A stretch of DNA of 17,161 nt from Planctomycetota bacterium. GTDB lineage: Bacteria > Planctomycetota > UBA11346. Of this stretch, positions 6,931-13,696 are shown piece by piece. Each line of letters begins with the position of its first letter. Within the stretch, counting starts at the first letter, position 1. The notes beneath the pieces were generated by a model that worked only from the letters and a program-made list of their open reading frames with translations, was not told the DNA's origin and did no database searches. A program made the translations under genes and the position numbers. The stretch lies in assembly GCA_024641365.1 (NCBI GenBank), contig JAHEDF010000026.1, forward strand, positions 1-17,161. The letters run 5' to 3'.

Positions 6931-7590
6931 TTAGTTAAGCGTGCCGCGTGTGACCAATTGAGCTTCTTGTTTTACAGAGAGCACGGAACGTAACTCAAGC
7001 TGTGCTATTTTAAGTTCATACATAAAGTTTTCCCGTGCTAACCGTACACGTTTTAATAAATCATTTATTTCAGACACATTATCCGGTATGTCACGAGCCG
7101 CATCTTGTAGCGCTGTAATGGCATCAGCTATGGCTCTCACCGACGGTTCCATAGCTGTTTCACCCAATAAATATTTAGGATTTAAGGTCCAACTGCTTTG
7201 GCTTCCTTTTTTGCCATTTATTAATGGATCAATCATGTAACGTTGGGCTTGCAAATTTTCTACGCGTTCAATCAAAGGTTTAATGGCAGAAAATTCTTCT
7301 GTGCTTAATGCAAATTCTATATGGAGCGCGTCAAAATCTTGAGCTTGACGTTCCGCAATTTTTTCGCGCATGCGCATACCCCATTTTTCATACTGTTCCT
7401 CTCTGAGTTGTTGCGCACGGGTTTTAGCTTCTGAGGTTTTGACGCTGTTGCCTGCCGCACCTTTATCTGTGTGAACAGTCACGCCAGTAGGTCTGTCGAT
7501 ATCAGTTTTGGTATCAGCTGCTGATAGGGAAGATGGGGCAACCATGGTTGCGATAGCCACCATGGCCGCGATGAGCTGAGCATGTATCAT
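6931..7590 (-). CDS. Putative secreted helical protein, paralogue 2
   Basis: 219 residues with a Sec signal peptide (MIHAQLIAAMVAIATMVAPSSLSAA) and a charged helical domain. It parallels the protein at 5904-6644: FSAIKPLIERVENLQAQRYMIDP against FTAIQPLIERVENLQSQHRMVDP, and ELRSVLSVKQEAQLVTRGTLN against ELRSVLTAKQEAMLVERGTLD. It lacks the Gly/Asp/Arg repeat tract of its partner. AGAGGA six bases before the ATG supports the start. It is probably periplasmic and arose by tandem duplication. The function is unknown; a Spy/CpxP-like chaperone role is only a guess from shape. Confidence 0.72.
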   Translation of the reverse strand: MIHAQLIAAMVAIATMVAPSSLSAADTKTDIDRPTGVTVHTDKGAAGNSVKTSEAKTRAQQLREEQYEKWGMRMREKIAERQAQDFDALHIEFALSTEEFSAIKPLIERVENLQAQRYMIDPLINGKKGSQSSWTLNPKYLLGETAMEPSVRAIADAITALQDAARDIPDNVSEINDLLKRVRLARENFMYELKIAQLELRSVLSVKQEAQLVTRGTLN

Positions 7591-7839
7591 GTACGGTCCT
7601 CTGGTCAGATTTGGTCAGGGCAAAACGGTAGCTTTAGCCAAATTCCCTATTTGGACGCACTCTCCTGGAATGCCTTTCAGCATTCATTTTTTCACTACTG
7701 TCACGTTTAAACAGCGCTTTCCTTGGATTATTGACATGATCCCATCGCCCAACCATAAACAGGCTCACATAAACCCATATTATTTCTCATACCTGACTTG
7801 CTTTATCAAAACCCTCCATACCCTCCCCGCCCCACTGTC

Positions 7840-7853
7840 ACACTTAGGAGTGT
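7840..7853 (+). promoter_or_regulatory. Small hairpin over the rpsU ribosome site
   Basis: ACACT (7840-7844) pairs with AGTGT (7849-7853) around the loop TAGG. The sequence TAGGAG in this hairpin is the best Shine-Dalgarno match ahead of the rpsU ATG at 7863. A 5-bp stem is marginal and could be chance. Confidence 0.3.
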
Positions 7854-7862
7854 AGGTTAGAT

Positions 7863-8075
7863 ATGATTCGCGTAGAAGCTCGTTCAGGTGAACCACTCGA
7901 AAAAACCTTGCGCCGTTTCAAAAAGCGCTGCGAAAAAGAAGGTTTGACGAAAGATATCAAAAAGAATCTCTACTACGACAAGCCAAGTGAAGTTAAGCGT
8001 CGTGAATCGCGCAAACTGGAAAAACGTTTGTTGCAAGAAAAGTTAGAAGCGAAAGCCGCTCTGCGTCACCGCTAA
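7863..8075 (+). CDS. rpsU: 30S ribosomal protein S21
   Basis: A 70-residue, strongly basic protein matching S21 over its full length: an N-terminal IRVEARSGEPLEKTLRRFKKRCEKEG segment with the conserved RRFKK core, then LYYDKPSEVKRRESRKLEKR and a Lys/Arg-rich tail. S21 is the small-subunit protein near the mRNA 3'-anti-Shine-Dalgarno region and takes part in initiation. It is monocistronic here: a terminator follows 53 bases after the stop, and a divergent gene lies upstream. Confidence 0.95.
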   Translation: MIRVEARSGEPLEKTLRRFKKRCEKEGLTKDIKKNLYYDKPSEVKRRESRKLEKRLLQEKLEAKAALRHR

Positions 8076-8128
8076 TTGTAAGTACTTTGCTGCGGGAATA
8101 TTCCTGTCGCTGACCTGTATATATGCTA

Positions 8129-8166
8129 AACAACCCTCGCCAGATTCGGCGGGGGTTGTTGTTTTT
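8129..8166 (+). terminator. Rho-independent terminator of rpsU
   Basis: A 13-bp stem (AACAACCCTCGCC at 8129-8141 with GGCGGGGGTTGTT at 8148-8160, one G-T pair) around a 6-base loop, followed by GTTTTT. It is a classic intrinsic terminator. It lies within the longest open frame of the next gene and so argues against that gene's upstream start. Confidence 0.85.
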
Positions 8167-8188
8167 ACATCGCAACGAACATGCAGCT

Positions 8189-8953
8189 ATGCCTGTCCCT
8201 GATGTCATGACGTTGTCACAACAATGGTTAATTGAATTACCATCCTGCGACTCAACAAACGCATGGGCATTATCGCACCTGCAAGCGCTGCGTCATGGTG
8301 CTTGTATTTATACGACCAAGCAAACCGCTGGACGTGGTCGTGATGGAAAAACCTGGCAATCTCCGCCTGGTGTCCTGACAGCGAGTTTCGTCTTATCATT
8401 ACATGATCAGGTACCTGTGACGCATTTAGCGTTGGCTGCTGGTTTAGCGCTAGCACATGTAGTCGATGATCTCGGAGCGAGCGCATCTGTGCAAATAAAA
8501 TGGCCGAATGATTGTTATATGAATGGCCTAAAATTAGCAGGTATCTTATGCGAACGGCCCGCCAGTACCTGTGGACATGTGGTTGTGGGAATTGGTTGTA
8601 ATATATCAGTTAATCTCTCTGAATTAATGCAGTGCACACCTACGCCGACGCGTTTAGCAGATTACGTTGATAAGCTGCCAACGGATTTTGACATCTTACA
8701 GGGCATTCGTCGTTATTTATTAGAAGCGACTGGATTATTAGCCGCTGGTGGTTGGAAACATGTGCTCGAGCAGATGCAAAACCGAGATTATTTATTTGGA
8801 AAATCACTGACGGTGCAGGCAGGCTCTACCACGACCGCAGGCATAGGCGCAGGCATTGATGAACAAGGGCGGTTGTTAGTGAAAGCGGAACAAGGTAACG
8901 TCCAAGCGCTGTTCAGTGGTCACGTCCAGCTGCGCGATACTGCCAGTCATTAA
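8189..8953 (+). CDS. birA: Biotin-[acetyl-CoA-carboxylase] ligase (BirA-type, no DNA-binding domain)
   Basis: A class I biotin-protein ligase that makes biotinyl-AMP and transfers biotin to a carrier lysine, typically the BCCP subunit of acetyl-CoA carboxylase. The glycine-rich biotin/ATP loop GRGRDGKTWQSPPG, the core KWPND followed by KLAGILCE, and VVGIGCN are all present. A small C-terminal domain follows (GKSLTVQ to ALFSGHVQL). There is no N-terminal winged helix, so it should not act as a repressor. The open frame extends to 8123, but that start would place the rpsU terminator inside the gene. I favour the ATG at 8189 (254 residues) or 8207; neither has a strong ribosome site. Confidence 0.9.
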   Translation: MPVPDVMTLSQQWLIELPSCDSTNAWALSHLQALRHGACIYTTKQTAGRGRDGKTWQSPPGVLTASFVLSLHDQVPVTHLALAAGLALAHVVDDLGASASVQIKWPNDCYMNGLKLAGILCERPASTCGHVVVGIGCNISVNLSELMQCTPTPTRLADYVDKLPTDFDILQGIRRYLLEATGLLAAGGWKHVLEQMQNRDYLFGKSLTVQAGSTTTAGIGAGIDEQGRLLVKAEQGNVQALFSGHVQLRDTASH

Positions 8954-9054
8954 GCGTCTTACAGGAAAAAGTCGTGGGCAGTGCATCAATACGGTGTGCT
9001 GCTAAAGAAGAGTTTTTGCTGGGCTGCTTCCGTTTTTGGGTGTAAACGAGTTCC

Positions 9055-9237
9055 ATGCAAAAACGCTTACTAATAGTCATTGCAGCGATGATTGCGCTGT
9101 TGGCGAGCGCCGGATGTGCACGAGCACCGTCGGCCGATTCGGTATCTCGTAATCAGCCACCAACTATTACGTCACCTGAAGGTCACGGTCGCCAATACAA
9201 TGATTGGCCTGTCTATTTGTGGTTTGATGCTTTTTAA
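9055..9237 (+). CDS. Small putative lipoprotein, 60 residues
   Basis: Not recognised. It encodes MQKRLLIVIAAMIALLASAGC, a short basic start and hydrophobic core ending in a Cys that could be lipidated (the lipobox ASAGC is imperfect: Ser where Leu is usual). A mature part of about 40 residues, rich in Pro, Ser and aromatics, ends PVYLWFDAF. Its strong terminator immediately downstream supports a real transcribed gene. It may share a transcript with birA 100 bases upstream. Small lipoprotein genes evolve quickly, so a missing homologue would not disprove it. Confidence 0.55.
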   Translation: MQKRLLIVIAAMIALLASAGCARAPSADSVSRNQPPTITSPEGHGRQYNDWPVYLWFDAF

Positions 9238-9256
9238 AATTATTTAATTCAACAGA

Positions 9257-9296
9257 GATAAAAAAAGCCACGTCAATCGACGTGGCTTTTTTTATC
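9257..9296. terminator. Perfect bidirectional terminator
   Basis: GATAAAAAAAGCCACGTC (9257-9274) is a perfect 18-base inverted repeat with 9279-9296 around a 4-base loop. The A-run and T-run make it an intrinsic terminator in both directions, serving the plus-strand lipoprotein gene and the minus-strand fabV that converge on it. Confidence 0.93.
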
Positions 9297-9306
9297 TGAA
9301 AATGAA

Positions 9307-10500
9307 TTAGGCTAAAGTGGCTTCAACTTCAACGGGGGCGGCATAATCAATGCCATCAACTTCAAAACCAAATAATTGGCGGAATTCTTGTTTAAAGCCA
9401 GCGTAGTCACTGATGTCTAATAAATTTTCTGTGGTGACCTGTTCCCATAATTGTGAGGTAGCCGCTTGGACATCGTCACGCATTTCCCAATCATCAACTC
9501 GAATGCGACCGTGTTCATCTAAGTGCGGATTTTTTCCTGGCGCTAAATGATCCTTCCATAAACGCACCGTTTGTTCGATAGTGCCCTCATGACATTTTTT
9601 TTCTTTCATCACTTTATATAATAAACTGATATACAGTGGAACAACGGGAATAGCACTCGATGCCTGCGTGACCAACGCTTTATTAACGCTGACATAGGCA
9701 GCGCCACCAAGTGGTTTTAATACGGTATCGGTAATAGTTTTAGCGGTTGCTTCTAAATGATCTTTTGCTCGGCCAATAGTACCTGCGCGGTAAATCGCAT
9801 GGGTTAATGCCGGTCCAATATAACTATAGGCAACGGCGCGGCAGTTTGGCGCTAATAAATCTGCGTCTTTTAATGCCTGCATCCACAACAGCCAATCATC
9901 ACCACCCATTACTTTAACCGTAGCTTCGATATCAGCTTCTTCAGCTGGGTTAATCGTCACTGGTTTAATAGCGCCGCTATCAAGATCGATGGTTTTACTA
10001 TTAAATGCCGGTCCAATTGGTTTTAAGGTACTGGTGTAGGTAATTCCAGTTGCGGGGTCGGTGCGTTTTGGAGTCGCAACACTGTAGACCACACAATCTA
10101 ATTTTCCGAAGCGTGCTTTTAAGGCAGCGATGACGGCGTCTTTACCTTCTTTAGAAAACGCATCGCCGTTAATGGTTTCAATAGTTTTACCGCTCGCCTT
10201 CGCAGCGCGATGCACTTCCGCTAAATTATAAAAGCCACCAGAGCCCGGTTTATTTTCTTTACCTGGTCGTTCAAAACAGGCGCCTAACACTTTTGCGCCA
10301 TGTCCCCATGCCAAGGTGATGAGTGAGGATAAACCATAGCCAGCACTCGAACCAATCACCAACGCATTGCCGATGCCAGAGCCGGGCCCACCTTTAGTAG
10401 CGATATCAATTTGACGCTGGACGTTCTTAGCGCAGCCACCGGGATGCGCGGTTAAGCAAATGAAGCCACGGATACGCGGGTTGATGACGGTTTCGGTCAT
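9307..10500 (-). CDS. fabV: Enoyl-[acyl-carrier-protein] reductase FabV (NADH-dependent)
   Basis: A 397-residue FabV, the expected length. FabV reduces trans-2-enoyl-ACP/CoA with NADH in the last step of fatty-acid elongation. The glycine-rich nucleotide-binding loop is GSSAGYGLSSL (about residues 50-60), with CFERPG after it, the site that sets NADH preference in characterised FabV. The catalytic Y-X8-K is Tyr237 to Lys246 (IYRAGTIGRAK). The N-terminal INPRIRGFICLTAHPGGC is also typical. FabV is much larger than FabI and, in studied species, resists triclosan. It is single-gene and ends at a shared bidirectional terminator. Confidence 0.96.
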   Translation of the reverse strand: MTETVINPRIRGFICLTAHPGGCAKNVQRQIDIATKGGPGSGIGNALVIGSSAGYGLSSLITLAWGHGAKVLGACFERPGKENKPGSGGFYNLAEVHRAAKASGKTIETINGDAFSKEGKDAVIAALKARFGKLDCVVYSVATPKRTDPATGITYTSTLKPIGPAFNSKTIDLDSGAIKPVTINPAEEADIEATVKVMGGDDWLLWMQALKDADLLAPNCRAVAYSYIGPALTHAIYRAGTIGRAKDHLEATAKTITDTVLKPLGGAAYVSVNKALVTQASSAIPVVPLYISLLYKVMKEKKCHEGTIEQTVRLWKDHLAPGKNPHLDEHGRIRVDDWEMRDDVQAATSQLWEQVTTENLLDISDYAGFKQEFRQLFGFEVDGIDYAAPVEVEATLA

Positions 10501-10568
10501 AAGTCAGACTCACTTTCGGGGGCGCACCATGGGGAAATAAAGGCAAAGCGCAATCTTGCTTCGAGTGC

Positions 10569-10765
10569 GTCCGGAAGTCCGGAAGTCCGGAAGTCCGGAA
10601 GTCCTGCGGGATTGGGACATAAATTAAGGGTGCACAGTCAACTTGTCACTGCAGAAAGGTGTTCGCTGCGCTCACGGCGCGAAGCGCCACCTTACTGTAG
10701 TCGCAAGCCTTGTGTACTTCGTCCGTTAATGTGATTGATCGATGACTTCCAGACTTCCGGACTTC
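10569..10765. repeat. 197-bp element with inverted GTCCGGAA arrays at its ends
   Basis: Four and a half exact copies of GTCCGGAA (10569-10604) face an inverted array of about two and a half copies (10744-10765, units CTTCCAGA and CTTCCGGA). The 139-base interior includes a GC-rich imperfect hairpin (AAGGTG near 10656, CACCTT near 10690) and no open frame. The same 8-base unit occurs in the gspG leader. Confidence 0.65.
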
Positions 10766-10792
10766 TCCTCATTTGGACAAAATAAATTACTT

Positions 10793-10821
10793 TTGTAAGT
10801 TAATCTTATAACTAGTATAAT
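10793..10821 (+). promoter_or_regulatory. Sigma70-type promoter for the ilvB operon
   Basis: TTGTAA (10793-10798) and a consensus TATAAT (10816-10821) are separated by exactly 17 bases in an AT-rich stretch. Transcription would start near 10828, leaving an untranslated leader of about 150 bases. No terminator or Leu/Ile/Val-rich leader peptide is visible in it. Confidence 0.7.
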
Positions 10822-10980
10822 AGTTATCATTTTAAATAATAAGATGATGACAGGTTGGAAAATTTCATCTAGACTTTTATACAATTATTTGCATCTTTCG
10901 CGACCCGACAGTCAGTCGGTAGTCAATTTTACCCGTTTGAGAGCGACATTGGTTGCTCCAAACCACAAGATGAGGCAATC

Positions 10981-12693
10981 ATGCTCCAGAAAACCACAAG
11001 TGGCGGCGACAAAGTCATCCAGTGTTTGGAACGTGAAGGTGTAGAAGTCATTTACGGCTACTCAGGTGGCGCGGCTATGCCGATCTTTGACGCCTTGGTT
11101 GACTCTAAAGTCAAATTCGTGCTCGTTCGTCATGAACAAGGCGCGACACACATGGCAGATGGCTATGCTCGCGCCACCGGCAAGCCGGGTGTGGTCTTGG
11201 TGACCTCTGGCCCAGGCGCGACCAATTGCGTGACCGGACTGTTAACAGCACTCATGGACTCAGTCCCCATGATTGTGCTGACCGGCCAAACCATATCGCC
11301 GATGTTGGGCAAAGACGCCTTCCAAGAAGCCGACGTAACCGGGATTACCTATCCCGTCGTGAAGCACAGTTATTTAGTTAAAAATGCCGCGGATATTCCG
11401 CGTGTCATGAAAGAAGCATTTCACATTGCGACGACCGGTCGTCCCGGTCCAGTATTAATTGATTTACCAAAGGATATTACTCAAGGTCCGTGCACGGCGC
11501 CATTTGTTGATGAAGTTAATTTACCCGGCTACCACATTCCTGGCCGTGCTGATGTGGATTTATTAAAAAAGACCGCAGAATTAATTTCCAAGAGCAAGAA
11601 ACCAGTCCTCTACGTTGGGCACGGCGCGGTTATTTCCGGTGCTGGCAAAGCCATCATGCAATTAGCGGAAAAATTAAATGCGCCGATTGTAAACACGTTG
11701 TTGGGTAAGGGTGCCTGTTCTGAAGATCATCCATTGAATCAAGGCATGCTCGGCATGCACGGTACTGCTTATGCGAATAAGACGGTTGCTGGTTGTGATA
11801 TGATCATGGCTATTGGCGCTCGTTGGGATGACCGTATCACCGGTAAATTGAGCGAATTTTGTAAAGAAGCGACCAAAATACACGTCGATATCGATGTTGC
11901 TGAATTTAATAAAATTATTCGTCCAGATGTGAGTTTAGCAGGTGATGCTAAATTGGTTATCGAAGACCTGATTCCGTTAGTCGACAAACTGGATACGACG
12001 GAGTGGTTAAAAGATATTAACGGTTGGCGTAAAGCATTCCCGTTGAAATATCCAAAAAAAGGTGGACTGCGTGCACAATACGTACTTGATCGCTTAGATA
12101 AATTAGGTGGCCGTGAATGCATCATAACCACCGACGTAGGCCAACATCAAATGTGGGCGGCGCAATTCTGCCTGACCACCAAGAATCGTCATTGGTTATC
12201 CAGTGGTGGCGCGGGCACCATGGGTTTTGGTTTTCCATCGGCAATTGGTGCAGCCATGGCGACTGGGAAATCAACGTGGTGTATCGTTGGTGATGGCGGT
12301 TTCCAAATGACTTTATGCGAATTAGCCACCGCTGCTTTACAAAAAGTACCAGTTAAAATCCTTATTATTAATAACAGTTATTTAGGTATGATTCGCCAAT
12401 GGCAGGAATTATTCTTTGATAATCGTCTCTCAGGCGCTGACCTCGAGGGTAATCCGGACTTTGTTAAATTAGCGGCAGCCTATGGCGTCCCAGGCAAGCG
12501 CGTAAAACGAGCTGGTGATGTCGACAAGGCGATCAAATGGGCCATGAACTACAATGAAGGTCCGTGTTTAATCGAAGCAGAAGTGGTTAAGGAAGACAAC
12601 GTATTTCCAATGATCCCAGCCGGTGCGCCATTGACCGGGATGATTATTGAGAAACCAAAAATGAAGATGGAAAAACCGACCGGATCGACTTGA
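10981..12693 (+). CDS. ilvB: Acetolactate synthase, large (catalytic) subunit
   Basis: A 570-residue ThDP- and FAD-dependent enzyme that condenses pyruvate with pyruvate or 2-oxobutyrate, the first committed step of valine/leucine and isoleucine synthesis. The N-terminal Pyr domain carries the catalytic Glu52 (RHEQGATHMADGYARATG). The central FAD-binding domain spans roughly residues 190-345. The C-terminal ThDP-binding motif runs from GDG at 437-439 to NN at 464-465. GSGGAGTMGF-type and MIRQWQELFF segments match AHAS rather than other ThDP enzymes. ATGAGG five bases before the ATG supports the start. ilvN follows 68 bases later, which fixes the assignment. Confidence 0.96.
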   Translation: MLQKTTSGGDKVIQCLEREGVEVIYGYSGGAAMPIFDALVDSKVKFVLVRHEQGATHMADGYARATGKPGVVLVTSGPGATNCVTGLLTALMDSVPMIVLTGQTISPMLGKDAFQEADVTGITYPVVKHSYLVKNAADIPRVMKEAFHIATTGRPGPVLIDLPKDITQGPCTAPFVDEVNLPGYHIPGRADVDLLKKTAELISKSKKPVLYVGHGAVISGAGKAIMQLAEKLNAPIVNTLLGKGACSEDHPLNQGMLGMHGTAYANKTVAGCDMIMAIGARWDDRITGKLSEFCKEATKIHVDIDVAEFNKIIRPDVSLAGDAKLVIEDLIPLVDKLDTTEWLKDINGWRKAFPLKYPKKGGLRAQYVLDRLDKLGGRECIITTDVGQHQMWAAQFCLTTKNRHWLSSGGAGTMGFGFPSAIGAAMATGKSTWCIVGDGGFQMTLCELATAALQKVPVKILIINNSYLGMIRQWQELFFDNRLSGADLEGNPDFVKLAAAYGVPGKRVKRAGDVDKAIKWAMNYNEGPCLIEAEVVKEDNVFPMIPAGAPLTGMIIEKPKMKMEKPTGST

Positions 12694-12761
12694 TGGCGAC
12701 GAGCTCGTTACGCGAAGCTCGCAACATACCATTAAACAATAAAATCTTAGGAAAATAAATT

Positions 12762-13382
12762 ATGCCTCCTGCTGTACCCGCCACTGAAAAAATTGAAGCA
12801 CGCGGATCAAAATTTGAAGTAGATCCCGGCAAAGCGCCACGTCGTGATATTATTACCGATATTATTACCCAACCTTTGCACACCATTTCATTATTAGTGC
12901 GCAATAAACCAGGCGTGCTCTGCCGTGTCGCCATGGTCTTTGCCCGTCGCGGTTATAATTTAGAATCGCTGGTGGTTTCGCCAGCATTATGGAATGTTGC
13001 TGATGGATTTGCCCCAGGTGAATTTTCTCGCATGACCATCACCTGTTCTGGTGATCCCGATACTTTAGAGCAAATTATCAAGCAGCTCGAAAAGTTAATT
13101 GATGTGGTGCATGCCATTGATCACACTGGTCAATCAGTCATCGAATGTGAACTAGCTTTAGTGAAATTAAAAGCTGGTATCAAAGAACGCACTGAAATCT
13201 TGCAAGTTGCCGATAATTTTAAAGCCAAGGTTACTGACTATGGCTCAGACTCGATGATACTGCGTTGTTCGGGCGAAACTGAAAAATTAGATGCGTTCAT
13301 TGGTTTGCTCAAGCCATTTGGCATTATCGAATTAGTCCGCAGTGGGAAAATATTGATGGCGCGTGGCTTAGACGAGACCTGA
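12762..13382 (+). CDS. ilvN: Acetolactate synthase, small (regulatory) subunit
   Basis: A 206-residue regulatory subunit that activates IlvB and confers feedback inhibition by branched-chain amino acids. An ACT domain begins near residue 44 (HTISLLVRNKPGVLCRVAMVFARRGYNLESL), with the typical FSRMTITCSGD strand. The C-terminal domain contains IECELALVKLKA and ends LVRSGKILMARG. It carries about 40 extra N-terminal residues, Pro/Lys/Asp-rich, before the ACT domain; many homologues start almost directly at it. AGGA about nine bases before the ATG supports the long start. The stop overlaps the next gene (TGATG). Confidence 0.95.
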   Translation: MPPAVPATEKIEARGSKFEVDPGKAPRRDIITDIITQPLHTISLLVRNKPGVLCRVAMVFARRGYNLESLVVSPALWNVADGFAPGEFSRMTITCSGDPDTLEQIIKQLEKLIDVVHAIDHTGQSVIECELALVKLKAGIKERTEILQVADNFKAKVTDYGSDSMILRCSGETEKLDAFIGLLKPFGIIELVRSGKILMARGLDET

Positions 13383-13696
13383 TGAAAGCGGGGTTGATCC
13401 GTTGGGGTCTACTTCTCAGTGGTGCCACGATGGGCCTCCTAATTGGCATTACCCATTTTTTTATTATTGAGCATTATCGCGGACCATTTGCTAAAGATAG
13501 TTTGGCCTTGTTTGGCTCCATTATTTCGGCGCTGGCAGTTTTTTATTTAGTGATTTATGTCACTGGTTTTGTCGGGTACCGAATGATGCATGGTTATTAC
13601 GAAGCAGAACGCGTCAGAAAAACTGGCTCAAAACAATTACTCCTTATGCATGTTTTCATTGTGTTCATTGCAATTGCTGGATGGTTTATCCCATGA
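13382..13696 (+). CDS. Small integral membrane protein, 104 residues
   Basis: Not recognised. Three hydrophobic segments are visible: about residues 8-28 (GLLLSGATMGLLIGITHFFI), 44-66 (LFGSIISALAVFYLVIYVTGFVG) and 85-103 (QLLLMHVFIVFIAIAGWFIP). A polar stretch HGYYEAERVRKTGSKQ lies between the last two. It is probably a three-helix inner-membrane protein. It overlaps ilvN by one base (TGATG) and the next gene by four bases (ATGA), so it is translated as part of the ilvBN operon. That makes it a real gene but does not reveal its role. Confidence 0.8.
   Translation: MKAGLIRWGLLLSGATMGLLIGITHFFIIEHYRGPFAKDSLALFGSIISALAVFYLVIYVTGFVGYRMMHGYYEAERVRKTGSKQLLLMHVFIVFIAIAGWFIP

Larger units (their letters stand above)
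10501..10980. other. 480-bp intergenic region between divergent fabV and ilvB
   Basis: No supported gene. From left to right it holds a weak GTGAG ribosome site for fabV, an inverted-repeat element built of GTCCGGAA units (10569-10765), a sigma70-type promoter (10793-10821) and a leader of about 150 bases before ilvB. The frame opening at 10844 runs into ilvB in another frame and is not credible. Confidence 0.6.

Noticed and set aside
7589..7855. Open frame on the plus strand upstream of rpsU
   Set aside because: No ribosome site, no recognisable domain, and a composition typical of non-coding AT-rich DNA next to divergent promoters.
8123..8188. Upstream extension of the biotin ligase gene to an ATG at 8123
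   Set aside because: It would put the rpsU intrinsic terminator (8129-8166) inside the coding region, and the extra residues match nothing in the family.
10844..11044. Open frame in the ilvB leader as an attenuation peptide
   Set aside because: It is not enriched in Leu, Ile or Val, overlaps ilvB in another frame, and no terminator/antiterminator pair follows.
12694..12761. CGAGCTCG-rich spacer between ilvB and ilvN as another repeat element
   Set aside because: It has some similarity to the GAGCTGCGAG ends but no tandem array and no inverted partner; too weak to call.
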